DNA of 64,000 bases from Schwartzia succinivorans DSM 10502 (GCF_900129225.1 NZ_FQUG01000009.1:1-64000), one strand, 5' to 3'. Shown: positions 33,510-42,182, counted from the first letter of the stretch. Notes: generated by a model not told the origin, from the sequence alone. Program-made: numbers and translations.

Positions 33510-34895
33510 GTGGTGTATCGCATTTTGGAACGTGGAAGTTTTTCCTCCCGTTTAGGGTTTATTCTCGTTTCCGCAGGCTGTGCCATCGGTCTGGGAAATG
33601 TTTGGAGATTCCCTTATATTACGGGAAAATTCGGAGGCGCATCCTTCGTACTTATTTATCTTGTTTTTCTGGCAATTCTTGGCCTTCCTATTATGATTGC
33701 CGAGTTTGCTGTGGGCCGCGCGAGCAAGCGCAGCGTTGCGCTGTCCTTTGATGAGCTTGAGCCGAAGGGGACAAAATGGCACTTATATAAATATGGCGCT
33801 ATTGCCGGAAATTTCCTTCTCATGATGTTTTATACGACGATTTCCGGCTGGATGATTTATTATCTGTGGCAGATGGCTATCGGAGGGTTTGATGGTCTGG
33901 ATGCCGCCGGAATCGGGCAGAAATTCGGCGCACTGCTGGCCGACCCCGTTCTTATGACGGTGCATATGCTTGCCGTTGTCGTGATGGGCTTTGGAGTCTG
34001 CTGGCTAGGAGTACAGGCAGGCGTCGAGCGCATCACAAAGTCAATGATGGTATGCCTTTTGGGGCTTTTGGTTGTGCTTGCGGTGAATTCCGTGCTGCTT
34101 CCTGGAAGCGAAGCAGGGCTCTCCTATTATCTGATGCCTAACATGGATAATCTGATGAAGTACGGCGTGAGCGAGGTCGTGTTTGCTGCAATGGGACAGG
34201 CATTCTTTACACTGAGCCTTGGAATAGGTTCTCTTGCGATTTTCGGAAGCTACATCGGAAAATCCAAGCGCCTGACAGGAGAAGCAGTATGGGTTGTTGT
34301 GCTTGACACCTTTGTAGCCCTTATGTCGGGACTTATAATTTTCCCTGCTTGCTTCAGCTTTGGAATTGACCCGGGCGGCGGACCGAGCCTGCTTTTCATC
34401 ACACTGCCGAACGTGTTCAACAGCATGGCAGGCGGACGCATCTGGGGAACGCTGTTCTTCCTGTTTATGTCATTCGCTGCCATGTCTACAGTAATTGCCG
34501 TATTTGAAAATATTATTTCCTGCGTTACTGAGCTGATGGGAAGGGGACGTCGGGGAACAATCCCGGGACTGGCTGTAATCATATTCCTGCTGTCAATGCC
34601 CTGCGTTCTCGGCTTTAACGTATGGTCGGGCTTTCAGCCCTTCGGACCAGGCAGCGGAGTCCTGGATTTTGAGGATTTCTTCGTAAGCAGCAATCTGCTG
34701 CCTCTTGGAAGCCTTGTTTACCTGCTGTTCTGTGTAACGCGCTATGGCTGGGGCTGGGATAATTTCATACGGGAAGCTGATACAGGACGGGGAATGGCAT
34801 TTCCTAAATGGCTCAGGCTTTATCTCACGTATATCCTTCCGCTTATTGTTCTTTACATATTCGTCAAAGGCTATATGTCGATATTCCTAAAGTAA
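33510..34895 (+). CDS. Sodium-dependent transporter, NSS family
   Basis: The 461-residue protein has about 11-12 membrane segments and the neurotransmitter:sodium symporter start SRLGFILVSAGCAIGLGNVWRFPYI region, where the GNVWRFPY motif forms part of the sodium and substrate site. Bacterial members import amino acids such as leucine or tryptophan with sodium; the substrate cannot be read. Two GTG codons (33510, 33513) and TTG 33525 are possible starts and the ribosome binding site is weak, so the first residues are uncertain. Confidence 0.9.
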   Translation: MVYRILERGSFSSRLGFILVSAGCAIGLGNVWRFPYITGKFGGASFVLIYLVFLAILGLPIMIAEFAVGRASKRSVALSFDELEPKGTKWHLYKYGAIAGNFLLMMFYTTISGWMIYYLWQMAIGGFDGLDAAGIGQKFGALLADPVLMTVHMLAVVVMGFGVCWLGVQAGVERITKSMMVCLLGLLVVLAVNSVLLPGSEAGLSYYLMPNMDNLMKYGVSEVVFAAMGQAFFTLSLGIGSLAIFGSYIGKSKRLTGEAVWVVVLDTFVALMSGLIIFPACFSFGIDPGGGPSLLFITLPNVFNSMAGGRIWGTLFFLFMSFAAMSTVIAVFENIISCVTELMGRGRRGTIPGLAVIIFLLSMPCVLGFNVWSGFQPFGPGSGVLDFEDFFVSSNLLPLGSLVYLLFCVTRYGWGWDNFIREADTGRGMAFPKWLRLYLTYILPLIVLYIFVKGYMSIFLK

Positions 34896-34903
34896 AATTT
34901 CGG

Positions 34904-34929
34904 GGCTGCACTTCGGTGCAGCCTTTTTT
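34904..34929 (+). terminator. Terminator after the NSS symporter gene
   Basis: GGCTGCA and TGCAGCC with a CTTCGG loop, followed by TTTTTT. Confidence 0.92.
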
Positions 34930-34942
34930 GTGTGCGTACAGA

Positions 34943-34975
34943 CAAAGAAAAATCCCTGCCGATGTCCGGCAGGGA
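34943..34975 (-). terminator. Terminator of the minus-strand small gene
   Basis: On the minus strand TCCCTGCC / GGCAGGGA is followed by TTTTTCTTT. Confidence 0.85.
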
Positions 34976-34983
34976 CTGATATG

Positions 34984-35355
34984 TTAGCTGAGGAGAATAC
35001 GATTTGCAGCGCTCTGGAAATTGAAACTGAGCTCAAGGGAATAAGCCGGGCCGATATGCTGCTCGGTATCGAGCGAAATACCGGTACGAAGATTCGCCTT
35101 GTTACGGTCAACAATCTTTTCAATTTTCCTGTGTACTTCCGCCAGTTTCTTTTCAGCAGTACGGATTTCGCGCGTGTTGCGGTCGTCCTTCTCGTGGCTC
35201 AAACGCTCGAGCGTTGCCTCGAAATTGCCTTTCTCCAGACGATACTGCTTTGAAAGAAGATTATCTGAGGAAGCATTTGCCTTTGACGTGACTGCGATCA
35301 TGTACGGAGAAATCCTCTTCGCCGGATCATAAAGCGCAGCTTGAATGGAACTCAT
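34984..35355 (-). CDS. Small protein of unknown function with a charged helical middle
   Basis: I do not recognise the family. The 123-residue product has no signal peptide and no membrane segment. It has a charged, probably coiled-coil centre (about 45-85, rich in Glu, Lys and Arg) and an N-terminal part MSSIQAALYDPAKRISPYM. GGAGG lies upstream of ATG 35355 on the minus strand; the frame is open further upstream but without a start signal. The gene has a good promoter with a palindrome in its leader and its own terminator, so it is expressed and probably regulated. Confidence 0.78.
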   Translation of the reverse strand: MSSIQAALYDPAKRISPYMIAVTSKANASSDNLLSKQYRLEKGNFEATLERLSHEKDDRNTREIRTAEKKLAEVHRKIEKIVDRNKANLRTGISLDTEQHIGPAYSLELSFNFQSAANRILLS

Positions 35356-35393
35356 AGCTAAGCACCTCCCTGTGTTTAGTTGTACAGGCATCC

Positions 35394-35412
35394 GTAAACA
35401 TACAATGTTTAC
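35394..35412 (-). promoter_or_regulatory. Inverted repeat GTAAACAT-N3-ATGTTTAC in the leader
   Basis: Two perfect 8-base arms (35394-35401 and 35405-35412) lie between the promoter and the small gene. A further TGTTTAC at 35451-35457 touches the -10 box. The arrangement suggests a repressor binding site. Confidence 0.55.
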
Positions 35413-35457
35413 AGCAGAATCTGCAATAAAATACATTGTAAGTGGATATCTGTTTAC

Positions 35458-35486
35458 ATTATATCGCATGCAAAAACGGCCTGCAA
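35458..35486 (-). promoter_or_regulatory. Promoter of the minus-strand small gene
   Basis: On the minus strand TTGCAG (35481-35486) and a perfect TATAAT (35458-35463) are 17 bases apart. Confidence 0.7.
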
Positions 35487-35732
35487 GCCTATGAAATCAA
35501 GGATTACGGGCCGTTCATGAAAGTTATATGAAATGTAGCAGACTGTGGGAATTAAGTCACAAATTTTCAAGAAAAACTGTTAAATACAAATTAAGCTTTT
35601 TTCGTTAGATTTCAGTGGACTTGCAGCAATATGCTCAAACGAAGGAATTTTTTAACATAAGATGGGACTTTACTCTCAAAATAAATATATTGGTTTATAG
35701 TGAACGGATAAGGCAGATATGATGAAAAAAGA
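35487..35732. other. AT-rich intergenic stretch without recognised gene
   Basis: I see no gene, no RNA family and no strong repeat here. It separates the small minus-strand gene from the tRNA terminator. Confidence 0.6.
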
Positions 35733-35763
35733 AACAAAAAAGCCCCGACAGAAAATCGGGGCT
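35733..35763 (-). terminator. Terminator of tRNA-Ser
   Basis: On the minus strand AGCCCCGA pairs with TCGGGGCT and is followed by TTTTTTTGTTTC. Confidence 0.9.
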
Positions 35764-35772
35764 GAATCTTCA

Positions 35773-35861
<89 letters not shown>

Positions 35862-35875
35862 AAAAAGCAAGTAAT

Positions 35876-35904
35876 ATTATATCAGTGATATGGCGATTGG
35901 TCAA
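35876..35904 (-). promoter_or_regulatory. Promoter of tRNA-Ser
   Basis: On the minus strand TTGACC (35899-35904) and TATAAT (35876-35881) are 17 bases apart. The -35 box overlaps the last codons of the upstream chrA-like gene. Confidence 0.75.
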
Positions 35905-36482
35905 TACTGCTGCAAAATTCCAATGACAAGACCAAGAATACCGCTGCCGAGAAGAACAGGTATGACTCCCTGCTTTTTTCTTATTGCGATGATGGCGAGA
36001 AGAAGAATGATTCCTCCGCGGAGGTCCACAGCAGCCCAGTCGGAGGGCATTGCCTCTGAGTTCCAGAGAGCCAGAAGGATAAAGCTGAAGCCTGCGCCTA
36101 TAATGAGCGCAACAACTGCAGGCCGCAGTCCGTTCAAAATGCCGCGGATAGGGCCGATATCCCCGTATTTATAAAAGAGCATAGCCAGCAGTATGCCGAG
36201 GATGAAGGATGGGAAAACAAAGCCTGCCGTGGCAGAGACCGCTCCTAAAATGCCTGCTATCTTGTTGCCTGCAAAGGTCGCGGCATTTACACCTATAGGG
36301 CCCGGAGTCATCTGTGAGATTGTGAAGATGTCAATAAATTCCCGGAGGGAAAGCCAGTGATACTGGTCAACCACAACCGCCTGAATGAGGGGCATTGATG
36401 CGTAGCCGCCGCCTACACAGAAGAGACCTGCCTTGGCAAATTCAAGGAAAAGAATAATATATATCACGGTATGCCTCCTCAA
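35901..36482 (-). CDS. Chromate transporter family protein, half-size ChrA (second)
   Basis: The 193-residue product has about six hydrophobic segments and the CHR motif set KAGLFCVGGGYASMPLI, SQMTPGPIGVNAATFAG and FPSFILGILLA. Half-size CHR proteins usually work in pairs; the partner is encoded just upstream with a four-base overlap. Chromate or sulfate export is the named activity of the family, but the physiological ion in such anaerobes is not settled. Confidence 0.88.
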   Translation of the reverse strand: MRRHTVIYIILFLEFAKAGLFCVGGGYASMPLIQAVVVDQYHWLSLREFIDIFTISQMTPGPIGVNAATFAGNKIAGILGAVSATAGFVFPSFILGILLAMLFYKYGDIGPIRGILNGLRPAVVALIIGAGFSFILLALWNSEAMPSDWAAVDLRGGIILLLAIIAIRKKQGVIPVLLGSGILGLVIGILQQY

Positions 36483-37054
36483 TCAAATTTATGGCTGCGC
36501 ATAAAAAATAAGCCTATAAGACCGTCAATCAATACGAGCAGCATGATATTCACATCAAAGAAGAAATTTGCAGTGAAGGTTCCTGCAATTATCATAAGGG
36601 GCAGAAGAAGTCCCTTTTTTATCTGTTTTGAGAGCAGGTCGATTGCGACGTTCACAATGAGCGCAGTCGCTCCGCACTGCATTCCCTTCAAAATCATCTG
36701 GATATACGGGTTTGATGCGAAGGCCTCATAAGCAAAGGAGATGGCGGTAAGTGTTATGAGGGGCGGCAGAATCGTGGCGAGAAGCGCTATTGCCGCACCC
36801 AGGACGCCTGCCATGCGGTATCCGAGTAGAATTGACGCATTGGCGGCTACAACACCGGGCATCGACTGGGCAATGGCAACCAGATCCAGTGCTTCCTTGT
36901 CTTTAATCCAGCCGTATTCGTCAACATATTTTGCCTTTAGAAGGGGAATTATGACAAAACCGCCTCCTACGGTAAATGCGCTGATTACGAAGGTGGATAT
37001 GAAAAGCGCGCGGTAGAAGTGATTACCGCGCGCGGAGTTTGTTTGTGAGTCCAT
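36479..37054 (-). CDS. Chromate transporter family protein, half-size ChrA (first)
   Basis: The 191-residue product shows the same fold as its neighbour: FTVGGGFVIIPLLKAKYVDEYGW and AQSMPGVVAANASILLGYRMAG. The stop overlaps the start of the second half by four bases, so the two are made together and probably form an antiparallel heterodimer. The gene follows deoC by 18 bases in the same direction, an unusual partner. Confidence 0.88.
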   Translation of the reverse strand: MDSQTNSARGNHFYRALFISTFVISAFTVGGGFVIIPLLKAKYVDEYGWIKDKEALDLVAIAQSMPGVVAANASILLGYRMAGVLGAAIALLATILPPLITLTAISFAYEAFASNPYIQMILKGMQCGATALIVNVAIDLLSKQIKKGLLLPLMIIAGTFTANFFFDVNIMLLVLIDGLIGLFFMRSHKFD

Positions 37055-37072
37055 AGAACAGAAAACTCCTTT

Positions 37073-37738
37073 TTAGACCTCTATGTCAGTTTTGTCCTTT
37101 AAAAGACGTACTGCCGCACTGCAGCCGAGACGGTCGCAGCCTTCGGAAAGGTACTGCTTCATATCGGATATTGTGCGGATACCGCCGGCGGCCTTGACCT
37201 TTACGTCTTTGCTGACATTGGCACGCATGAGCACAACATCAGCGTGGCTTGCACCTGCAGAGCCAAAGCCTGTCGAAGTTTTTATGTAATCGGCACCGCC
37301 GTCCGTGACAGCATGGCACAGGGCGATTTTTTCCTCGTCCTCAAGGTAACACGTCTCAATGATGATTTTTAGGATGTGCTTGCCGACGGCTTTTTTCAGT
37401 GAGGCAATCTCCTCCGTGATTTTATCAAAATCTCCGTTTTTGACATCACCCAGATTGACTACAGCATCAATTTCAGAGGCACCGTTTTTTACAGCCTGCT
37501 TTGCTGCCCACACCTTTGCTTCTGTGGTATCTGCCCCGAGAGGGAATCCGATTACCGTACAGATGTTGATTGATGCTCCGAAGGTTTCGTGGACGCGTGA
37601 TACGTAAGAAGGAGGAATGCAGATGGAAGCAGTGTGATAAATAAGTGCTTCTTCACAGAGCTCCTCGATTTGCGGCCATGTAGCCGTTGGAGAAAGCAGG
37701 GTATGATCTACGTGCTTCAGAATATCCGAGCCTTTCAT
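37073..37738 (-). CDS. deoC: Deoxyribose-phosphate aldolase
   Basis: DeoC splits deoxyribose-5-phosphate into glyceraldehyde-3-phosphate and acetaldehyde in nucleoside breakdown. The 221-residue product shows DHTLLSPTATWPQIEELCEEA at its start region, the Schiff-base Lys in GADYIKTSTGFGS (about 153) and VKAAGGIRT with the second Lys. AAAGGGG precedes the ATG. It is the first gene of a three-gene unit with the two chrA halves; no other deo genes are near. Confidence 0.95.
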   Translation of the reverse strand: MKGSDILKHVDHTLLSPTATWPQIEELCEEALIYHTASICIPPSYVSRVHETFGASINICTVIGFPLGADTTEAKVWAAKQAVKNGASEIDAVVNLGDVKNGDFDKITEEIASLKKAVGKHILKIIIETCYLEDEEKIALCHAVTDGGADYIKTSTGFGSAGASHADVVLMRANVSKDVKVKAAGGIRTISDMKQYLSEGCDRLGCSAAVRLLKDKTDIEV

Positions 37739-37783
37739 TGGATAAAACCCCTTTCCGGTTATCGTGTGTTACGAAACAAGGTC

Positions 37784-37823
37784 ATTATACCGCCTTTGTT
37801 CAGGTTTTGCCAAGGGCAAAACT
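37784..37823 (-). repeat. Copy B of a dispersed promoter-like element, before deoC
   Basis: On the minus strand the hairpin GTTTTGCC-CTT-GGCAAAAC (arms 37815-37822 and 37804-37811) runs into CCTGAACAAAGGCG and a -10 box TATAAT (37784-37789). TTGGCA at 37808-37813 can act as the -35 box with 18-base spacing. By hand alignment 34 of 38 bases equal copy A at 50449-50486. Confidence 0.75.
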
Positions 37824-37863
37824 TCACAATATGTGAGTTTTTCAAAAGCAGGCATTTCCATTG

Positions 37864-37916
37864 AAAAAGAAAACCGGTTTGAATGCCTGTGGTGAGCGGC
37901 AAATCAAACCGGTTTG
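37864..37916 (-). terminator. Terminator of the minus-strand secreted protein gene
   Basis: On the minus strand CAAACCGGTTT and a matching inverted copy enclose a 24-base loop and are followed by TCTTTTTC. Each arm is itself palindromic (AAACCGGTTT). Confidence 0.7.
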
Positions 37917-37922
37917 TATTTT

Positions 37923-38603
37923 TTATTTTATTGCCGCAGCGGCTGCAGCAGCTTTCTCTTCGGCAAGGATTCTCTTGGCTGAAGGATTCATTTCAAAGTT
38001 AGTATTGTGGTATTTGTGGCTGAAACGGTCAGCGACAATGACAAAATTCTTTACGAGAGCCTTGTAAAGAGAATCGTCTGCATTGTTGATTGCAAGAGAG
38101 AATACAAAGTTGCCGGCAGTCCAACGGACTACGCGTGTCCCGTTATCCGAAACGGCGGTGTAAATCTGCGTGTTGTTCATGTCCCCTGCGCTTTCCTGTT
38201 TCCAGTCAACGCTGTAGAAGCCGCTGATGTCATTTGTGTTTACAAACGGGAGTACAGCTGTGCGGAGAGCAATAGTGCTTCCGTCAAGCTTGCTCTGGAA
38301 TCTGACATCTGCTACCTGACCATGGATGCCATATACATGGACTGCCGGATGGTAAGACGCATAAAAGTTGGCAGGTAGATAGAGCACGGGGAACCCGATT
38401 GCACGCTCAAGCGCCGGAACATCCTTGTACTCGATGTACGGATTAGGCATTCCTGTTATTACCGGTGCTTCAGCTGCTGCGGGAGCTTCCGCCTCTTCCT
38501 CGTAAGCAGCTTCCTCGTTTACCTCCTCAGCATGCGCTGCCGGCATTCCCAAAAGGGCAGCGGCAAGAACTGCAGTACCCAGCGTATATTTCATCTTTGT
38601 CAT
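37923..38603 (-). CDS. Secreted protein of unknown function
   Basis: The 226-residue product has a signal peptide (MTKMKYTLGTAVLAAALLGMPAAHA region), an acidic Ala/Glu-rich linker (about 26-50) and a folded domain with YIEYKDVPALERAIGFPVLYLP, IALRTA and FSLAINNADD. The pattern recalls DUF4367-type domains found at the outer end of some anti-sigma factors, but I am not sure. The C-terminus is rich in Ala and Lys. GAGAGGAAACTAC before ATG 38603 gives the start; the longer open frame lacks support. Confidence 0.8.
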   Translation of the reverse strand: MTKMKYTLGTAVLAAALLGMPAAHAEEVNEEAAYEEEAEAPAAAEAPVITGMPNPYIEYKDVPALERAIGFPVLYLPANFYASYHPAVHVYGIHGQVADVRFQSKLDGSTIALRTAVLPFVNTNDISGFYSVDWKQESAGDMNNTQIYTAVSDNGTRVVRWTAGNFVFSLAINNADDSLYKALVKNFVIVADRFSHKYHNTNFEMNPSAKRILAEEKAAAAAAAIK

Positions 38604-39006
38604 GTAGTTTCCTCTCTTTTCTTGGTTATAGTTATGGATTGATTTCAATATTTCTTATTTTATCATGGAGAATCCTTTGGCGCAAATGGACAAAAGAAAG
38701 AAGCCGACAGTAAAGAGGTGGGGAGTTTTGAAAACTTTAATTGAAGCTTTAAAAAAATATTGTCTGAAAACACGAAAAATAAGATAATATAAACAGATAA
38801 ATAGTTCGGCAAATTAGAATTTTTTGTGCCAATATTGAAATCCGCACACAGGGAGAAACTGCCGATTGTATTCTGTCATCCGGAAATGACCGACGGAAGA
38901 CCGTATATGATGAAAGGAGGAGAAAGCTGACAAGGAAAATTCCGGTGTTTAGGTTTTAGCTGCAGGTGTTTTGAATATCGGGTAAAAATTCAAAGGAGGA
39001 GATACA
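38604..39006. other. Divergent intergenic region before the amidase gene
   Basis: On the minus strand TTGCGC (38680-38685) and TAAAAT (38657-38662), 17 bases apart, can serve the secreted protein gene. On the plus strand TTGTCT (38760-38765) and GATAAT (38783-38788), 17 bases apart, can serve the amidase, leaving a leader of about 210 bases. The leader holds an extra AAAGGAGGAG (38914-38923) that resembles a binding site with no convincing gene after it. Confidence 0.5.
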
Positions 39007-40614
39007 ATGAATAATTCCCCGAAAGCGGTTAGGTTCCTTTTGGCTGTGCTAATGGCGTTCAGCTTTGCCGTTTGCGTTTCAGCGGCGCAGGCAGCCCCGA
39101 ATCCTGCTGAGTCGAAATTTACGCAGGACGAGCTGGCATACATGCCGGCCGTACAGCTTATAGAACTGTTCAAAAAGGGTGAAACAACGCCAAGCGAGGT
39201 TTTGGAAGCGCAGATTAGTCGTGTAAAGAAGTACAATGGCGAATACAACGTATCGCGGCGGGACCTGGTAAACGAGCTGGACACGTTCAATGCAGGCAAG
39301 GTCAATGCAATTACCTTCGACAACTTTGACGAGGCCAGAAAGCTGGCAAAGGAGGCCGATGAACGCTATCGGAACGGCTCTGCACGCAGGCTTGAAGGGA
39401 TTACCGTCGGCATCAAGGACGAGAATGAAGTCAAGGGATGGCGTGTCGATGCCGCGTCCCTTCTCATGAAGGACCATGAGCCAAGCGACGCTGACGGTGC
39501 TATGATTCAGAAACTCCGCAAAGAGGGTGCGATATTTGTCTTCCAGACGACGGTACCCGAGCAGTATCTCAGCCCAATGACCTGGTCGCGGCTCTACGGT
39601 GTCAGCCGCAATCCGTGGAACCTCTACTACGGCACCGGCGGGTCGTCAGGCGGCTCAGGCGCGGCACTGGCTGCCGGCTTCTGCACGCTGGCCACCGGTT
39701 CCGACATGGGCGGCTCCATCCGCATTCCCTCTGCCATGAACGGACTGTATGGCTTCAAACCTCCCTTCGGCCGCGTAGCCACGTCGGACAACACCTACGA
39801 AACCTTAGGGCCGATGGCACGCACTTTTGCTGACATGGCACTTATGCAGGACGTCATTACCGGTCCAAGTCCGGAGGTACATTCCGTAATTCGTCCCAAG
39901 CTGGACTATCCCCAGAAATATACCCCGATTCAGGGGCAGAAGGTCGCTGTCGCCTACTGCAGGAACTGGCTCCAGGGCGGTCTGAGCGATGAATCCAATC
40001 ATGCCATGGATACTACTGTTGCGGCGTTGAAGAAGGCCGGAGCGCAGGTTGAACTGATAGAGCTCGATGTCGAAGCCGAAAGCTTCATGCCTACCTACTT
40101 CAAGGGACTCATGTCAACAAGCATGTACGTCATATTCAACGGTTTGGACGAGCATCGTGACCTGTTCAGCTCGTACGTGAAGAATCTGGAGGCGTATGCA
40201 GGCAATCTGACTCCACAGGATCAGGTTAATGCAGAAATGCTGTTGATGAAGCTGCATCGTGACGTCCAGCAGAAGGTCTTCGAGAAGGGCTGCATCGCCC
40301 TGATTATGCCCACGCTGGCAACCCCTCATTTCCCGGCAGATCTTGAAGCGACACCGGATAAAACAGCCCCGGTAAAAGGGAAAACCTATCCAAACACCAA
40401 TCTTATGTTGACACCGATTTGGAATCTTGCCAGCAGATATCCGGTGGTGGCTATGCCGGTTGAACTGTCCGATAAAAACGTTCCCGTCGGCGTGCAGATT
40501 GTCAGCAACACTTATGATGACTTGAATGCCTTCCGTGTGGCATACGCCCTGTCAAAAACGATTGCTCCGCTCTATAAGGATGGGCGTTTCCCGGATTTCA
40601 GAAATGCAAAATAG
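39007..40614 (+). CDS. Exported amidase signature family protein
   Basis: The 535-residue protein has a signal peptide (cut near VSAAQAAPN) and an amidase-signature catalytic domain. The Lys-Ser-Ser triad is seen as GIKDENE (Lys about 137), GGSSGGSGAALAAG (about 211-224) and GSDMGGSIRIPS (about 231-242). Most family members are cytoplasmic (GatA, urea amidolyase), so export implies work on an external amide or peptide. Parts of the gene are richer in C at third positions (39600-39760) than the neighbours, which may hint at transfer. AAAGGAGGAG precedes ATG 39007. Confidence 0.9.
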   Translation: MNNSPKAVRFLLAVLMAFSFAVCVSAAQAAPNPAESKFTQDELAYMPAVQLIELFKKGETTPSEVLEAQISRVKKYNGEYNVSRRDLVNELDTFNAGKVNAITFDNFDEARKLAKEADERYRNGSARRLEGITVGIKDENEVKGWRVDAASLLMKDHEPSDADGAMIQKLRKEGAIFVFQTTVPEQYLSPMTWSRLYGVSRNPWNLYYGTGGSSGGSGAALAAGFCTLATGSDMGGSIRIPSAMNGLYGFKPPFGRVATSDNTYETLGPMARTFADMALMQDVITGPSPEVHSVIRPKLDYPQKYTPIQGQKVAVAYCRNWLQGGLSDESNHAMDTTVAALKKAGAQVELIELDVEAESFMPTYFKGLMSTSMYVIFNGLDEHRDLFSSYVKNLEAYAGNLTPQDQVNAEMLLMKLHRDVQQKVFEKGCIALIMPTLATPHFPADLEATPDKTAPVKGKTYPNTNLMLTPIWNLASRYPVVAMPVELSDKNVPVGVQIVSNTYDDLNAFRVAYALSKTIAPLYKDGRFPDFRNAK

Positions 40615-40689
40615 TACGATTGGGCTTTCTGAGCGCGGAACATGACACCCGGTCAGATATGAACAAATAGAACGGATAAAACATAGAAG

Positions 40690-40739
40690 AGAGCCTTCCA
40701 TGAATCAGAACATTTCGTGATTTGTGGAGGGCTCTTTTT
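40690..40739 (+). terminator. Terminator after the amidase gene
   Basis: AGAGCC(T)TCCA and TGGAGGGCTCT form a long stem followed by TTTTT. Confidence 0.85.
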
Positions 40740-40783
40740 CACGGTTGCTTATCCTTTTTTGCAGATGGAGAGGCCTGCATGTT

Positions 40784-40815
40784 TGGTTAACCATACTAAA
40801 ATAGTTGGTTGACAA
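40784..40815 (+). promoter_or_regulatory. BirA-type biotin operator overlapping the bioY promoter
   Basis: TGGTTAACC (40784-40792) and GGTTGACAA (40807-40815) are inverted halves with a 14-base spacer, close to the Firmicute BirA consensus TTGTTAACC-N14/15-GGTTAACAA. The right half contains TTGACA (40809-40814), the -35 box; TATCCT at 40832-40837 is the -10 box at 17-base spacing. Biotin-loaded BirA bound here would block RNA polymerase. Confidence 0.88.
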
Positions 40816-40860
40816 TATGAACTGTGGGGCGTATCCTATGTGAACGAAGGGGGAGTTTAC

Positions 40861-41451
40861 GTGAAAAACTTAGAGTTAAGGGAAATGATTCTGTGTGCGC
40901 TTTTCGTCGCGCTGGTAGCTGCTGGAGCGTTTATCCGTATTCCTGTTGGTTCGGACGTGTTTACGCTGCAGTTCATGTTCACGCTTCTGGCAGGACTGCT
41001 GCTGGGCAGAAGACTGGGAGCAACGGCTGTTTTTGTTTACGTATTGCTGGGACTCATCGGTGTGCCGGTATTTGCTTCGGGTGGAGGCCCTGGCTATGTC
41101 CTGCAGCCTACCTTCGGATATCTTCTCGGATTTATTGTACAGGCGTGGTTCTGCGGATGGTATTCACGCCGTCTTAAAGAGATATCAATGAAGAGTCTTC
41201 TGCTTGTTAACGTCGGTGGAATGGCGATTGTTTATCTTTTTGGACTCAGCTGGTTCTATGTGATTTCAAACTATGTTATTGACGCTCCGGTTTCTCTTTG
41301 GTGGGTTGTTCTGTACTGCGGGATTCTGCAGGTAGTTCCGGATTTTCTTCTCTGCACGGCTGCAGCCGGTATTGCGGTGAAATGCAAGACTGCGGGAGTG
41401 TGGGTAGAGAATAAGGAAATCCGCAATATATACAATGTAAAGGAAGCGTAA
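40861..41451 (+). CDS. bioY: Biotin transporter BioY
   Basis: BioY is the substrate-binding membrane subunit of the ECF biotin transporter. The 196-residue product has six hydrophobic segments and the motifs AGAFIRIPVGSDVFTLQFMF, GPGYVLQPTFGYLLGF and a conserved late PDFLLC. AAGGGGGAG lies before GTG 40861; an in-frame GTG at 40840 lies upstream of the predicted transcription start. The gene opens the bioY-bioD-bioA operon under BirA control. Confidence 0.93.
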   Translation: MKNLELREMILCALFVALVAAGAFIRIPVGSDVFTLQFMFTLLAGLLLGRRLGATAVFVYVLLGLIGVPVFASGGGPGYVLQPTFGYLLGFIVQAWFCGWYSRRLKEISMKSLLLVNVGGMAIVYLFGLSWFYVISNYVIDAPVSLWWVVLYCGILQVVPDFLLCTAAAGIAVKCKTAGVWVENKEIRNIYNVKEA

Positions 41452-41454
41452 ATC

Positions 41455-42162
41455 ATGGGAAAAGGTATTTTTGTAACAGGGACAGGGACAGATGTGGGAA
41501 AAACCTATGTGACCGGCCTCATAGTCAAGAAGCTGAGGGACAGCGGTAAAAACGCAGGCTACTACAAGGCAGCCATCAGCGGAGCTGAAATCGGGAAGGA
41601 TGGGGAGCTTCTCCCGGGAGATGCTCTATATGTCAATGAGACGGCAAATATAGGCGAGGCTGTGGAAAATCTTGTTACTTATGTGTACCCTGAGGCTGTT
41701 TCACCGCACCTTGCAGCAAATATCAATCATACGCAGATTGACTTTGACAAGGTAGATGAGGACTTCCAATGGGCACTGGCAAAATACGATTACCTTACGA
41801 TGGAGGGAAGCGGAGGCATTATATGTCCGTTGAGATGGGACGATAAAGAGCATGTTATAATTGATGACCTTGTAAAACGTCTTGACCTTGGCGCTATTGT
41901 GGTGGCTGATGCAGGACTTGGAACAATAAACTCTGCGGTGCTTACGATTGAGCACCTGGCATTCCGCCATATACCCGTGAAGGGTGTTATCCTGAACAAT
42001 TTCCATCCCGGTGACCTGATGGAAGATGATAATCTGAAGATGATTGAAAAAATTACAGGTGTTCCTGTTATCGCGACAGTGAAAAAAGGCGATACCGAGC
42101 TGGATATTGATGCAGATTTTCTGGCAGGGCTGTATTGCACACCATTTGAAGACGAAAAATAA
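41455..42162 (+). CDS. bioD: ATP-dependent dethiobiotin synthetase
   Basis: BioD closes the ureido ring of dethiobiotin from 7,8-diaminopelargonate, CO2 and ATP. The 235-residue product starts MGKGIFVTGTGTDVGKTYVTG with the P-loop and has YKAAISGAE with the substrate Lys, LAANINHTQ and MEGSGGIICPL. It begins three bases after the bioY stop. Confidence 0.95.
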   Translation: MGKGIFVTGTGTDVGKTYVTGLIVKKLRDSGKNAGYYKAAISGAEIGKDGELLPGDALYVNETANIGEAVENLVTYVYPEAVSPHLAANINHTQIDFDKVDEDFQWALAKYDYLTMEGSGGIICPLRWDDKEHVIIDDLVKRLDLGAIVVADAGLGTINSAVLTIEHLAFRHIPVKGVILNNFHPGDLMEDDNLKMIEKITGVPVIATVKKGDTELDIDADFLAGLYCTPFEDEK

Positions 42163-42182
42163 GATTTGGGGGATATACTATT

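Noticed and set aside
38886-38930. A 14-codon open frame MTDGRPYMMKGGES in the amidase leader
   Set aside because: No binding site before it; the AAAGGAGGAG lies at its end. Kept only as part of the leader remark.
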